From DASSJT01 sp963715025 (GTDB lineage: Bacteria > Actinomycetota > Actinomycetes > Actinomycetales > Dermatophilaceae), in NCBI GenBank assembly GCA_963715025.1, contig CAVQQQ010000004.1, positions 92,552 to 156,551 of the forward strand: a stretch of 64,000 bases of DNA, written 5' to 3'. The notes beneath the pieces were generated by a model. It searched no databases. It was not told the DNA's origin and saw nothing but the letters and a program-made list of their open reading frames with translations. Shown here one piece after another: positions 36,498 through 45,287 of this stretch; positions within the stretch are counted from its first letter, which is position 1; every line of letters begins with the position of its first letter. Both the position numbers and the translations under genes were made by a program.

Positions 36498-36617
36498 GGC
36501 TTCAGGCTAGAGGTATGCCGCGGGTCGCCGGAGCGGGCACCCCGGCCCGGCGCTCCGGTCCGTCGTGGCCCCAAGGCCTGTCACGAGGAGCGCAGCCAGC
36601 GGGACCGGCCTCTGACG

Positions 36618-37637
36618 CTATGGCCCAGCTTCCACGACCTTCTGCCAGGCCCGCTCGTAGCCGTCGACCTCGAAGCCGAGCCCCCGGTTGACCGCGAGCA
36701 TGTGCTCGTTCTCCTGAGCGTTCCAGGTCCGGACCGCAGTCACGCCCGGTAGCACGTCCATGAGGGCGAGCAGGTTGGCAGCCTTGAGCCGCAGCCCGAG
36801 CCCGTGCCCCCGGTGCTCGCCCAGCACGAACGTCTCCCCCTGGTAGGCCAGCTCCTGGTCAGGGGGGGTCACCGCGAGGTCGGTGTGGCCGACCAGACGA
36901 CCCGTCGGCAGGTGCCGTACGACCGACTCCACCAGCCGCCGGCCCGCGTCGCGCTCTCGCTCGAAGGTCGCTCGCAGCCGCTCGGCGTCCCAGTCCTCCT
37001 CCTCGGCCACGAGCTGGTCGAGCGGGATGTCCGTGCTCATCCGCCGTGAGAGGTACGCCCGGTCCTCGAGCCAGGCATCCGGTATGCCGTCCCAGCTGGT
37101 CTCGACCCCGTAGTCACCCGGGTGCCCGGCCAGGATGGCCTCAAGAGCCTCCCGAGGTGCGGTCAGCGGCAGGCGACTGCGCAGCGCGGTCTGCGCGTCG
37201 GCATACCCCTTGGTCCTGGCGAAGCCCTCCCCACTGGTGTCGACCCCACCCGCCGGCCACTCCGTGACGGCAAGCAGCACGGTGCGGTTGTGCTCGCGGG
37301 CCTGATGCTCCGCGGCATGCAGGAGCGTGGACCCAATGCCGTGGCGCCGATGCGCTGGCAGCACCGACAGCCAGATGTGCGCGACCGAGACGTTGTCGCG
37401 CAACGGCATCCTCACTTCAAGGGCGCCCACGACTCCGCCACCCGGCTCCCTGGCCGCGGTGGCAAGCCGGCACAGGGCGTCGGACCTGTGCATTGCCCGG
37501 ATTTCCTCGGCCGCCCAGATCGAGGCCCCATCCCCGAACGTGTGCCGGGACGCGGCGTTGTGCACACCCAGCCAGTCGGAGAAAACCTGGTCGTGCTCGG
37601 GGTTGAGTGGATCGACGGGGACAAGCTGGACATCCAT
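36618..37637 (-). CDS. Two-domain GNAT acetyltransferase
   Basis: 339 residues with two tandem GNAT modules. Domain 1 (1-160) has VAHIWLSVLPAHRRHGIGSTLLHAAEHQA; domain 2 (175-335) has GETFVLGEHRGHGLGLRLKAANLLAL and WNAQENEHMLAVNRGLGFEVDGYERAWQ. The layout resembles mycothiol synthase, but MshD hallmarks were not recognised and similar two-domain GNATs of unknown substrate are common in actinobacteria. Stands alone, divergent from msrA. Confidence 0.8.
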   Translation of the reverse strand: MDVQLVPVDPLNPEHDQVFSDWLGVHNAASRHTFGDGASIWAAEEIRAMHRSDALCRLATAAREPGGGVVGALEVRMPLRDNVSVAHIWLSVLPAHRRHGIGSTLLHAAEHQAREHNRTVLLAVTEWPAGGVDTSGEGFARTKGYADAQTALRSRLPLTAPREALEAILAGHPGDYGVETSWDGIPDAWLEDRAYLSRRMSTDIPLDQLVAEEEDWDAERLRATFERERDAGRRLVESVVRHLPTGRLVGHTDLAVTPPDQELAYQGETFVLGEHRGHGLGLRLKAANLLALMDVLPGVTAVRTWNAQENEHMLAVNRGLGFEVDGYERAWQKVVEAGP

Positions 37638-37774
37638 GCAGTGAGAGAACCGCAGCAGGCAGACGAAGGCAAACGCATTACTGAGTCCTTACGGGTGAGG
37701 CGCACTGGCTCGACCGGGAAGGAACACCCGTTGTGCTGGTGTTGAAGCAGACCCAAGACAAGACTGGAGTGATG

Positions 37775-38476
37775 ATGTTCGGTTCGCGCCTGAAGTCGAC
37801 GATGGTGACGCCCGAGGAGGCCCTGCGTGGTCGCGACACGCGGCCGTTCCGCGTGCCGGCGACGCACGAGGTGCTCGGCACACCGCTCGAGGGACCCTGG
37901 CCCGAGGGCACCCAGGTCCTCTACATCGCCATGGGCTGCTTCTGGGGTGCCGAGCGCATCTTCTGGCGCCTGCCGGGGGTGGTGACCACCGCTGTGGGCT
38001 ACATGGGCGGCTACACGCGGAACCCCACGTACGAGGAGACCTGCACGGGCCGCACCGGGCACACGGAGGCCGTGCTCGTCGCCTACGACCCGAAGGTCAC
38101 CGATGCCGAGCACCTGCTGAAGGCGTTCTGGGAGAACCACGACTCGACCACGCCCAACCGCCAGGGCAACGACATCGGCACGCAGTACCGCTCGGCGATC
38201 TACTGGACGACGCCCGAGCAGGAGTCGGCCGCGTACGCGACCCGCGATGCGTTCCAGAAGGTCCTGCACGACAACGGGCATGGCACCATCACGACCGAGC
38301 TGCGCCCGGCCAGGGACGCCGGCACGTTCTGGTACGCCGAGGACTATCACCAGCAGTACCTCCACAAGAACCCCGGCGGCTACTGCAACCACGGCCCCAA
38401 TGGGATGACCTGCCCGGTCGGTCTGCTGCGCCAGGACCAGCTCCCGGCGCAGGCCGACGTGCTTCCGCCGAGCTGA
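37775..38476 (+). CDS. msrA: Peptide-methionine (S)-S-oxide reductase
   Basis: 233 residues. It reduces S-methionine sulfoxide in proteins. The catalytic motif is MGCFWGAERIFW (Cys of GCFW), followed by GYMGGYTRNPTYEETCTGRTGHTEAVLV, the WENHDSTTPNRQGNDIGTQYRSAIY segment and EDYHQQYLHKNPGGYCNHG, where the C-terminal Cys can act as resolving residue. ATG at 37775 has GGAG five bases upstream; the ATG at 37772 is too close to it. Confidence 0.95.
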   Translation: MFGSRLKSTMVTPEEALRGRDTRPFRVPATHEVLGTPLEGPWPEGTQVLYIAMGCFWGAERIFWRLPGVVTTAVGYMGGYTRNPTYEETCTGRTGHTEAVLVAYDPKVTDAEHLLKAFWENHDSTTPNRQGNDIGTQYRSAIYWTTPEQESAAYATRDAFQKVLHDNGHGTITTELRPARDAGTFWYAEDYHQQYLHKNPGGYCNHGPNGMTCPVGLLRQDQLPAQADVLPPS

Positions 38477-38480
38477 TGCC

Positions 38481-38846
38481 CTAGGCGATCGGCGGCGCCC
38501 AGCGCGGCCGGGTGATCAGGCAGAAGGGGTGTCCGGCCGGGTCGGCGAAGACGTCGCCCTCGAGCCGGCGCGCCCCCAGCGCGATGACCTGGTCGCCCGC
38601 GGCCGCGGGATCCTCGACCATGACGTCGACGTGCATCTGCTGCGGCCGGGAGGGGTCGCGCCAGACCGGCGGCTGGTCGTCGGGCGCGCACTGGAAGGCC
38701 ATGCCGCTGCTCTGGTCGCTGGTCGCGACCACGACCCATCCCGGGCTGTCATAGGTGATGGGCCACCCCAGCACGGCCGACCAGAACTCGGCGAGCGCGT
38801 GCGGGTCGGGGCAGTCGACGGCGAGGTGGTGCAGTCGTCCGATCAT
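38481..38846 (-). CDS. VOC family protein
   Basis: 121 residues, start MIGRLHHLAVDCPDP. A single VOC domain with the first module HHLAVDCPDPHALAEFWSAVLGW and the closing VFADPAGHPFCLITRP. It is closely similar in pattern to the VOC protein at 33010 (same DPAGHPFCL ending), so the two may be paralogues. Substrate unknown. It ends 4 bases from the msrA stop on the opposite strand. Confidence 0.82.
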   Translation of the reverse strand: MIGRLHHLAVDCPDPHALAEFWSAVLGWPITYDSPGWVVVATSDQSSGMAFQCAPDDQPPVWRDPSRPQQMHVDVMVEDPAAAGDQVIALGARRLEGDVFADPAGHPFCLITRPRWAPPIA

Positions 38847-38928
38847 GGGGAACCTCCGGCCCCAAAGTAGCCCCTCCGGACGACGCGGGCCGCGGGCCAC
38901 GGACCCGCAGGCGGCCGCCGCCGCGTAC

Positions 38929-40005
38929 TCACCGCGGCGCGATCAGATCGGCCGCCCGCGCTGCGGCGGCCAGCGCGTCCGGATCCCCCGTGCGTTCGAA
39001 GACCTCGGCCGCGGTGTCGGTGAACTTGATGACGTGCTCGTCGCCGTGGTCCACCGACCGCTCTACCACCGCCGCGGCCTGGTCCGCCGCTGAAGGCACC
39101 CTCGGGAGCTCGTCGCGGGGCACGGCATACGTGGGTTCGTAGGCGGCCACGATCGCCGCGCTCGCCGACCAGGCTGCCGCCAGACTCGCGCCCCACACCT
39201 CCCGCGGCAGGTGCGGAAGCGTGTGCAGCACGGCATTGGGCGCGGTCGCCGTGTGCACGAGCAGCACCGGGCTCCCGTGGCCGTGCCCGAGGTAGCGCAG
39301 CGTCGCCGCGTCGACCAGGGCCTCCAGCGTGCTGAGGACCTCGGCGTCGTCGAGCGGGCGTCGCAGGGCGGCCTGGGCAGCCGGCCAGCCCGGCACGTCG
39401 GCGAGCCGTCCCAGCCGGTGGGCCAGAAGGCCGGACTGCTCGGGCAGGTGCGGGATGGCGGCCAGCGCCGCCGCCGGCGAGCGCCGGCCGGAGGGTGGCG
39501 CCGCCCCCGGCAGCACCTGCGATCGTGCGGCCCAGAAGGCTAGCCCGTGGGCCAGTTCGGCGACCGCCGGGGCCGAGGTGTCCCCCACCGCGAGCGCCCG
39601 CACGGCGTGGCCCACCCGGATCACCCCGTGGGTCGCCCCGGCCGCGATGCCCGGCAGCAGCCGGGGCCACCATTGCGCCAGCACGTCCTGCCAGCGCTGG
39701 TGGGCCAGCTCGTCCCCGAGGTATGCCGCCCAGTCGCCCACGCGGCGGCCGTCACCGAGGGCGCCCCTCCAGTTCGCCCTGGTGATCCGGCTCGTCGCAG
39801 CTGGCAGCGGCTCCAGGCGCTGCACGTAGTCCTCGACCCAACCCGGCACGAGGTCGCCGAAGCCGCGCCGGGCCAGCACCTCGGCGGCCATGGGCCCGTG
39901 GTTGGTCAGGCCGTTGTTGCCCTGCTCGTCGAGAGCCCACTCCGGTCCCCAGGCATGCAGCCGGTCGTAGGCCTCGTCGAGGTGGGAGTCAGGGGCCAGG
40001 CTCAT
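38929..40005 (-). CDS. Questin oxidase-like protein
   Basis: 358 residues, no signal peptide. The sequence is alpha-helical with His-rich conserved spots: NNGLTNHGPMAAEVLARRGFG near the N-terminus, then THGVIRVGHAVRAL, LLVHTATAPNAVLHTLPHL and DHGDEHVIKFTDTAAEVF. These match the questin-oxidase-like family (DUF4243), whose fungal member opens an anthraquinone ring; the bacterial substrate is unknown. Its start overlaps the AhpD-like gene end by 4 bases, so the two are probably co-expressed. Confidence 0.75.
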   Translation of the reverse strand: MSLAPDSHLDEAYDRLHAWGPEWALDEQGNNGLTNHGPMAAEVLARRGFGDLVPGWVEDYVQRLEPLPAATSRITRANWRGALGDGRRVGDWAAYLGDELAHQRWQDVLAQWWPRLLPGIAAGATHGVIRVGHAVRALAVGDTSAPAVAELAHGLAFWAARSQVLPGAAPPSGRRSPAAALAAIPHLPEQSGLLAHRLGRLADVPGWPAAQAALRRPLDDAEVLSTLEALVDAATLRYLGHGHGSPVLLVHTATAPNAVLHTLPHLPREVWGASLAAAWSASAAIVAAYEPTYAVPRDELPRVPSAADQAAAVVERSVDHGDEHVIKFTDTAAEVFERTGDPDALAAAARAADLIAPR

Positions 40006-40481
40006 GCTGCGCTGCTCGCCGCGGTGAAGCTGGGCGGCACCATGCGCAGCGCCACACCGAGTCGGTTCCAGGCGTTGATGACGGTGATCACCATGACCAG
40101 CTGGGAGAGTTCCGGCTCCTCGAACTGGGCGGCCAGCTCGTCCCAGAGCGTCTGGGGCACACGGTCACCGCCCTCGCTCAGGCGGGTCATGGCCTCGGCG
40201 AGCGCGAGAGCCGCCCGCTCGCGGGCGTCGAACCAGGGCCCCTCCGCCCAGGCAGCGACAGCCGCAACCCGAGCGATCGGCTCACCGCCGGCCAGGGCGT
40301 CGGCCGTGTGGGTGTCGACGCAGTATGCGCAGCCGTTGAGCTGGCTCACGCGAAGGCGGAGCAGGTCGAGCAGCGTTCCGGGCAGCGTGCCCTCCGCGGA
40401 CCGGGAGTCAAGGGCGATGAGGGCCTTGTAGGCCGAGGCGCTGAGGCTGCTGACGTCGAGGCGCGGGACGGATGCGGACAT
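40002..40481 (-). CDS. AhpD-like / carboxymuconolactone decarboxylase family protein
   Basis: 159 residues. All-helical family with the thiol-active motif NGCAYCVDTHTADAL (CxxC plus His), the AhpD-type redox centre. The start MSASVPRLDVSSLSASAYKALIALD and the C-terminal LSQLVMVITVINAWNRLGVALRM are typical of the alkylhydroperoxidase/CMD subgroup. It probably acts as a peroxide-linked reductant. First gene of a pair with the questin-oxidase-like gene, divergent from the MocR regulator. Confidence 0.85.
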   Translation of the reverse strand: MSASVPRLDVSSLSASAYKALIALDSRSAEGTLPGTLLDLLRLRVSQLNGCAYCVDTHTADALAGGEPIARVAAVAAWAEGPWFDARERAALALAEAMTRLSEGGDRVPQTLWDELAAQFEEPELSQLVMVITVINAWNRLGVALRMVPPSFTAASSAA

Positions 40482-40547
40482 GGGATCTCCTCGTCTTTTG
40501 TGGGCTTAGCGGTCGGGGCTGTTCCGAGGGCTCAAACCTAGGCCTGG

Positions 40548-40595
40548 ATTGGCCCTTCACCCAGGGCCAATGGAGCCCTGATCAAGCGGTCCAAT
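40548..40595 (+). promoter_or_regulatory. Probable MocR operators upstream of the regulator gene
   Basis: Perfect inverted repeat ATTGGCCC (40548-40555) / GGGCCAAT (40564-40571), followed by GGTCCAAT (40588-40595) 24 bp downstream and 14 bp before the ATG. The same GG(T/A)CCAAT word occurs twice upstream of the APC permease gene (43340 and 43376), suggesting one regulator for both. Confidence 0.6.
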
Positions 40596-40609
40596 GGCAC
40601 ACTGCCTCC

Positions 40610-42046
40610 ATGGATCTGGCGGTCAGTGTCGACACTCGCGGGGATCGCGCCGCGGCCATCTACCGCGCCCTGGTGGCGGCGCTGCGCGACGGCCGTCTCC
40701 ATGCCGGCGACCGGCTTCCACCCACCCGGACCCTCGCGCGCGACCTGGGGGTCTCCCGGAACACCGTTGCCACGGCATACGACCGCCTGACCGCCGAGGG
40801 CTACCTCGAGGGCAGGGTTGGCGCGGGCACGTTCGTCGCCTCGGCTGCAACCACCGGACCGGTTCCGTCGCGACGGGCCAGACCGGCCGCCCTGCGCCCC
40901 CGGCCGGACTGGACCTACGCCCCTGCCCGCACCAGCAGCACGGACGACACGCCGCGCTACGACTTCCGGGTGGGGATCCCGGACGCGGGGCTCTTCCCCT
41001 TCGACACCTGGCGGCGGCTCATGACCGCCGAGCTGCGGCTGCGCGCAAACAGCCCCGGCTCCTACGCCGAGCCCAGCGGCCACCTCGGCCTGCGTGAGGC
41101 CATTGCCCGCTACGTCGGCTACTCCCGCTCCGTGCACGCCGAGGTCGACGATGTGATCGTCACCAACGGCACCCAGCAGGGGCTCGACCTCGTCGGCCGC
41201 ATCATGCTCTCGCCCGGGGATGTCGTGGCCATGGAGGAGCCGGGCTACACCCCTGCCCGTCTGCTCTTCTCCTCCCTCGGGGCGCGGGTCGTCGGCGTGC
41301 CCATGGACGCCGAGGGTCTCGACGTCGCGCAGATCCCCGCCCGCACGCGGTTGGTCTACACCACGCCGTCCCACCAGTTCCCACTCGGGATCGCCATGTC
41401 GCTGGCCCGCCGCCGGGCGCTGCTGTCCTGGGCCGCCGAACGAGGCGCGGCGATCGTCGAGGACGACTACGACAGCGAGTTCCGTTTCACCGAGCGGCCC
41501 CTCGAGCCGCTCTACTCCTTGGACCAGACCGGTCGGGTCATCTACGCCGGCACCTTCTCCAAGACGCTGCTTCCCTCCCTGCGGATCGGCTACCTCATAG
41601 CGCCGCCCACGCTGCGCAGCGCCTTGCGGGCCGCGCGCCAGCTGAGTGACAGCCACGGCCCGGTGGCCACCCAGGCCGCGCTCGCCCGCTTCATGGACGA
41701 GGGCCTGCTAGCGCGCCACATCCGCCGGGCCTCCAAGGCGTATGCCGATCGGCACGGTCTGCTCATGCGCGGGCTTGGCGAGCGGCTGGGAGGCCTGATC
41801 GAACCCGTGCCCTCTGCGGCCGGCCTCCACGTCGCGACCCGCCTGCGCGACCACATCCGCGCAGACACCGTCGCCGTGGCGGCCCGCGCCCGGGAAGAGG
41901 GCATCGCCGTGGACGCCCTCCCCAACTACTGCGCGGGAACGCCCCAGCAGGGACTGGTGTTCGGCTATGGCGCGGTCGCACCCGAGTCGATCGGCGAGGG
42001 ACTGGCCAGGCTGTCGGCACTCCTGCGCCGAGTGGCGAATCCGTAG
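40610..42046 (+). CDS. MocR/PdxR-type transcriptional regulator (GntR HTH fused to aminotransferase)
   Basis: 478 residues. N-terminal GntR winged helix (IYRALVAALRDGRLHAGDRLPPTRTLARDLGVSRNTVATAYDRLTAEGYL, residues 17-66), a linker, then a class I aminotransferase-like domain with PLP lysine in GTFSKTLLPSLRIGYL (about residue 318) and DDYDSEFRF. MocR proteins sense PLP-linked ligands and often bind their own promoter. The 3' end overlaps the APC permease gene tail-to-tail by 82 bases, and operator-like words are shared, so the permease is its likely target. The ligand (amino acid, GABA, taurine or PLP) is unknown. Confidence 0.9.
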   Translation: MDLAVSVDTRGDRAAAIYRALVAALRDGRLHAGDRLPPTRTLARDLGVSRNTVATAYDRLTAEGYLEGRVGAGTFVASAATTGPVPSRRARPAALRPRPDWTYAPARTSSTDDTPRYDFRVGIPDAGLFPFDTWRRLMTAELRLRANSPGSYAEPSGHLGLREAIARYVGYSRSVHAEVDDVIVTNGTQQGLDLVGRIMLSPGDVVAMEEPGYTPARLLFSSLGARVVGVPMDAEGLDVAQIPARTRLVYTTPSHQFPLGIAMSLARRRALLSWAAERGAAIVEDDYDSEFRFTERPLEPLYSLDQTGRVIYAGTFSKTLLPSLRIGYLIAPPTLRSALRAARQLSDSHGPVATQAALARFMDEGLLARHIRRASKAYADRHGLLMRGLGERLGGLIEPVPSAAGLHVATRLRDHIRADTVAVAARAREEGIAVDALPNYCAGTPQQGLVFGYGAVAPESIGEGLARLSALLRRVANP

Positions 42047-43317
42047 GCCAGAGCCGCACCTGCGACGCCCAGCCCCCACAGAGCGTGGAGCCCGATCATC
42101 CACAGCAGCACCGTGACGCACAGCAGTGACAGGACCGCGCCCCGCCACGCCCATGAGCGCCGTGGCAGCAGCCGCACGGCTGCAGCGGTGCCGATCACGT
42201 AGACCAGCGTGAACGACCCGGTGGTGACCAGCACCGACGCTTCGAGGTCAGACCCCAGGGCCGCGGTGAGCCCCAGCCCGGCCAGGGACAGGAGCACCAC
42301 GACCGACAGGGATCGGCGCGGCACCTCGCCGCTCAGGCTGCCCCGGGCGAACCAGACAGGCAAGGCCCGGTCGCGGCCCAGCGCCGCGCCGAGCTTCGCC
42401 GCGCCGGCGAAGTAGGCGTTCATGGCCCCCACGGTCAGCAGCACGGCCACCAGCGTCGTCGCCGGCCGCGCCGGCTCCCCCAGCCCGATGGCCAGCAGGT
42501 CGGCGAGTGGGGCATCACTGCTGCCCGTCGCCGGACCAAGGACCGCGATGCTCGCACCGGCCACCCCGAGGTAGAGCACCCCGATGACCACCACGGCTAT
42601 CCCGGTGGCCCGGGGGATGTCGCGTCGCGGCTTGCGGTACTCGGACGAGAGCGAGGTGACGGCCTCCCAGCCCGCGAAGGCCCACACCAGCACCGCGGCC
42701 GCGGACCCCACCGCCGCCCAGCCCTGGGGAGCGAACGGCGTCAGGTTGTGCAGGCGCGCATGCGGCACGGCCGCCACCGTGGCCACCGTCAGCAGTGCTG
42801 CCAGCACTCCGGCGAACCCCAGCTGCACCCGCCCGGAGATGCGCACACCGAAGACGTTCATGGCCCCCACGACGAGCATGAGCGCTCCCGCGGTGCCCAC
42901 TTGGGTCGCCCGGCCACCGCCGAAGGTGTCGGCCACGTAGCCGCCCGCGAAGGCGGCGGCGGGCGTTGCCGCCACGGGAATGGCGAAGTAGAAGCACCAC
43001 CCGACCATTGCGGCGACGCGGGGGCCGAAGGCACGCCGCGCGTAGGTGGAGACCCCGCCTGCGTCCGGGAATCGTGAGCCCAGAGCCGCGAAGGTCGCCG
43101 CCAAAGGCACGGAGAGCAGCACGAGCACCAGCCACGCAACGAGCGATGCGGGCCCGGCGATGCCGGCGGCCATGGCGGGCAGCGAGATGACGCCGGTGCC
43201 CAGAACGGCCCCAGTGGTGAGCGCCGCGCCCTGCAGGGCGGTCATGCCGGGCGCCGCTGGCTGCTGTGTCGAGTTGGCGCCCGACACCGCGGGGGTGTCA
43301 CACGCTGTCGTTGTCAT
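41965..43317 (-). CDS. APC-family amino acid/polyamine permease
   Basis: 450 residues with about twelve transmembrane helices. The family entry motif is LQGAALTTGAVLGTGVISLPAMAAGIAGPASLVAW, with YFAIPVAATPAAAFAGGY and VWAFAGWEAVTSLSSEYRKPRRDIPRA further on. An importer or exchanger of amino acids or amines in the cytoplasmic membrane; substrate unknown. The start at 43317 gives a short polar head; a GTG at 43326 is in frame. Its last 82 bases overlap the MocR gene on the other strand. Confidence 0.87.
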   Translation of the reverse strand: MTTTACDTPAVSGANSTQQPAAPGMTALQGAALTTGAVLGTGVISLPAMAAGIAGPASLVAWLVLVLLSVPLAATFAALGSRFPDAGGVSTYARRAFGPRVAAMVGWCFYFAIPVAATPAAAFAGGYVADTFGGGRATQVGTAGALMLVVGAMNVFGVRISGRVQLGFAGVLAALLTVATVAAVPHARLHNLTPFAPQGWAAVGSAAAVLVWAFAGWEAVTSLSSEYRKPRRDIPRATGIAVVVIGVLYLGVAGASIAVLGPATGSSDAPLADLLAIGLGEPARPATTLVAVLLTVGAMNAYFAGAAKLGAALGRDRALPVWFARGSLSGEVPRRSLSVVVLLSLAGLGLTAALGSDLEASVLVTTGSFTLVYVIGTAAAVRLLPRRSWAWRGAVLSLLCVTVLLWMIGLHALWGLGVAGAALAYGFATRRRSADSLASPSPIDSGATAP

Positions 43318-43339
43318 AGCACTCACGCTAGGTGCTCCG

Positions 43340-43383
43340 ATTGGACCGCCATCAGATCCAAGTTCGCACTCGTCAATTGGTCC
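43340..43383 (-). promoter_or_regulatory. Probable MocR operators upstream of the APC permease
   Basis: On the reverse strand GGACCAAT (43383-43376) and GGTCCAAT (43347-43340) form direct repeats 36 bp apart, 23 bases and more upstream of the permease start. They match the GGTCCAAT word before the MocR gene. Confidence 0.6.
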
Positions 43384-43539
43384 ATTCGACGTCCTTCCCG
43401 TGTGCCTCGAGCCTGTGCGCCTCAACCGAGCCACCCGGCATACCCCCAAGTGACCCGCCCCTGGGAGGCATCACATGGGGGTCGGATCGGGGTCGTCCCC
43501 GATGGCCAGGCCCCATGTCCCGGGCCGACGCTGAATGCT

Positions 43540-43983
43540 GTGAGCACCGCATCACTGACACAAGACATTGTCGACGCGACCACTGACAGCGCTCCCGCCC
43601 CGCGACCCAGCGGCCAGGGCCAGGCGCCCGAGCGACCCAGCCGTCAGAGCCAGGCGGCCATGCGACCCGGCTCGGCGCGCAGGAATCCGGGCTCGGCGCT
43701 CCATGGCCACCGCCGCCTGCTCGCGGCGCTCGATGCCGGACTGGTGCTGACCGCCGTGGGCCAGACCACTGCCGCCGCCGTCGGCCTCGCCACCGGGCAC
43801 CTCTTTCTGGCCGCCATCGCGTTGGCGACTCTTCCCGCACTGGCACGCCTGCGCCGCGAGCTCCGCCGACGCCTCGTGCAGGCCCGTGGCGGCTGGTGGC
43901 CCGTGCCGTTCGCGGCGCTGGCCACGCTCGGAACCCTTGTCGCCGCCGTGCTCTGGGTCGGGGTCCCCTCCGGCCTCAGCTGA
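43540..43983 (+). CDS. Small membrane protein with N-terminal imperfect repeats
   Basis: 147 residues from GTG (VSTASLTQDIVDATTDS). The first half is Pro/Gln/Arg-rich and includes 10-residue repeats beginning PSGQGQAPER and PSRQSQAAMR, encoded by a 30-bp period at 43603, 43633 and 43663. The second half has two hydrophobic segments (LLAALDAGLVLTAVGQTTAAAVGLATGHLFLAAIAL and WWPVPFAALATLGTLVAAVLWVGV), so it is probably a two- or three-pass membrane protein. No family recognised. Confidence 0.55.
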   Translation: MSTASLTQDIVDATTDSAPAPRPSGQGQAPERPSRQSQAAMRPGSARRNPGSALHGHRRLLAALDAGLVLTAVGQTTAAAVGLATGHLFLAAIALATLPALARLRRELRRRLVQARGGWWPVPFAALATLGTLVAAVLWVGVPSGLS

Positions 43984-44012
43984 CGACGCACTCCTGGCGC
44001 GAGGGTCCGGCC

Positions 44013-44102
44013 CGCCTAACCTTTGCTAGCACTGCTTGGTCACCTGCGGCCAGGCTGCAGCCTGTCTCCAGATCCCCAACTCGTGCTAGCAAAGGTTAGG
44101 CG
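44013..44102. repeat. Perfect 20-bp inverted repeat between convergent genes
   Basis: CGCCTAACCTTTGCTAGCAC (44013-44032) faces its exact reverse complement at 44083-44102 across 50 bases. Each arm contains the 8-bp palindrome TGCTAGCA and a CCTAACCT / AGGTTAGG word that recalls half of a DtxR/IdeR iron box. The spacer has a further small hairpin (CAGGCTGCAGCCTG). Position between two gene ends suits a bidirectional terminator, but the exact repeat with A/T-containing arms is unusual. Confidence 0.8.
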
Positions 44103-44154
44103 TCGGCGAGAGGGCGAGACGAGAGGGCGAGACGAGGCGGCGCGGGGGCGCGGG

Positions 44155-44640
44155 CTAGAGCCGCTGGTACATCACGTGGAGGCCGACTCGCCCGTGGCTG
44201 GCGCTGTCGAAAGCCTCCGGGATGGTGGCCATGACCTTGAAGCCGAGTGCCTTCCAGAGCGCCACGGCCACGACGTTGGTCTCGACAACGGCGTTGAACT
44301 GCATACCTGCGAAACCGGCCCCGCGAGCCCACTCCACGGCATACTCGCCCAGCCTCCGCCCGACTCCGCGCCCTTGGGCATCGGGGCTCACCATGAAGCT
44401 GGCGGTCGCGATGTGCGCCCCGCGGCCGGGCCGGTTCGGGCCCACCTTGGCGCTCCCCAGAACCCGGCCGCCATCCTCGAGCACGACCGTCTGGCCGGGC
44501 GGCGGCTCCATCCACAGCGCCCGGGCCTCGTCGATGTCGAGGTCCTCGGGGTAGGCGTAGGTCTCGCCAGCCCGGACGATCTCCTGGAAGAACGGCCAGA
44601 TCGCGGGCCAGTCGGCTTCGGTGGCGGGTCGGATGGTCAT
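44155..44640 (-). CDS. GNAT family N-acetyltransferase
   Basis: 161 residues from the ATG at 44640. Phosphinothricin-acetyltransferase-like GNAT: TIRPATEADWPAIWPFFQEIVRAGETYAYPEDL at the start, ATASFMVSPDAQGRGVGRRLGEYAVEWAR for acetyl-CoA, then NAVVETNVVAVALWKALGFKVMATIPEAF. The frame continues upstream to 44904 but with low-complexity sequence antisense to the DUF1992 gene. Substrate unknown. Confidence 0.85.
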   Translation of the reverse strand: MTIRPATEADWPAIWPFFQEIVRAGETYAYPEDLDIDEARALWMEPPPGQTVVLEDGGRVLGSAKVGPNRPGRGAHIATASFMVSPDAQGRGVGRRLGEYAVEWARGAGFAGMQFNAVVETNVVAVALWKALGFKVMATIPEAFDSASHGRVGLHVMYQRL

Positions 44641-44701
44641 TCCGAGACGGTATGCCGGGTGCTCGCCGCTGCGCACGTGCGTTTCCCGGCGCTCGGTCCG
44701 G

Positions 44702-45259
44702 TCAGCGTCTGCGCAGGAGGCGCGGCCACAGAGTCCTGCGGCCCCGGGGTTCAAGCGGGAGCTGCTCGACCCGCTCGGGCCGCTCGACCGCCTCGGGCGT
44801 CTCAGGCGACTCGGGCGACTCGGGCGGCTCCGCATCGAGCCTACCGGCGGCGGCCCTCGCGGACCGCGCCGCACGCAGCGCACGCCACTGGACCACCAGT
44901 TCATCGGTGTCGACCGTCTTCGCCAGCAGGGGCGGCAGTTTGCCCTCAGCCGGCCGCAGGCGGTCGAGCCGCACGCGGCGGTTGTAGTCGTCGAGCACCT
45001 CGCGAACGGCCTCTTCCGTGCGCAGCTCGACCAGCGACGTGGGGAATCCGGCCGCTTCCTTGCGCAGCGCCAGCGCGGGCGGCAGGGCGCCCGTCATGTC
45101 GAGTTCCTCCCGCTTGATGAGCCCGCGCACCCACCAGTCGGGGTCGTCCGTGCCGCCCAGGTTCGTGAGCGGCTTGCCCGCGCCCGGCAGGTTGTCGAAC
45201 TCCCCGCGCTCCTGCGCCTCGCGGATCAGGCGCTCCACCGGCGACTCGTAGCGCTCCAT
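44702..45259 (-). CDS. DUF1992 (DnaJ-homologue subfamily C member 28-like) protein
   Basis: 185 residues. The conserved block ERLIREAQERGEFDNLPGAGKPL with WWVRGLIKREEL and a following acidic/basic helical region is the DUF1992 domain, found in bacteria and in the eukaryotic DNAJC28. Function unknown. The C-terminal 55 residues are repetitive Pro/Glu/Ser (PPESPESPETPEAVERPERVEQ) and end in a basic tail. Divergent from the cobalamin-binding-like gene, 28 bp apart. Confidence 0.83.
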   Translation of the reverse strand: MERYESPVERLIREAQERGEFDNLPGAGKPLTNLGGTDDPDWWVRGLIKREELDMTGALPPALALRKEAAGFPTSLVELRTEEAVREVLDDYNRRVRLDRLRPAEGKLPPLLAKTVDTDELVVQWRALRAARSARAAAGRLDAEPPESPESPETPEAVERPERVEQLPLEPRGRRTLWPRLLRRR

Positions 45260-45287
45260 CCCTCGATTGTCGGCCTAGGGTCGAGAT

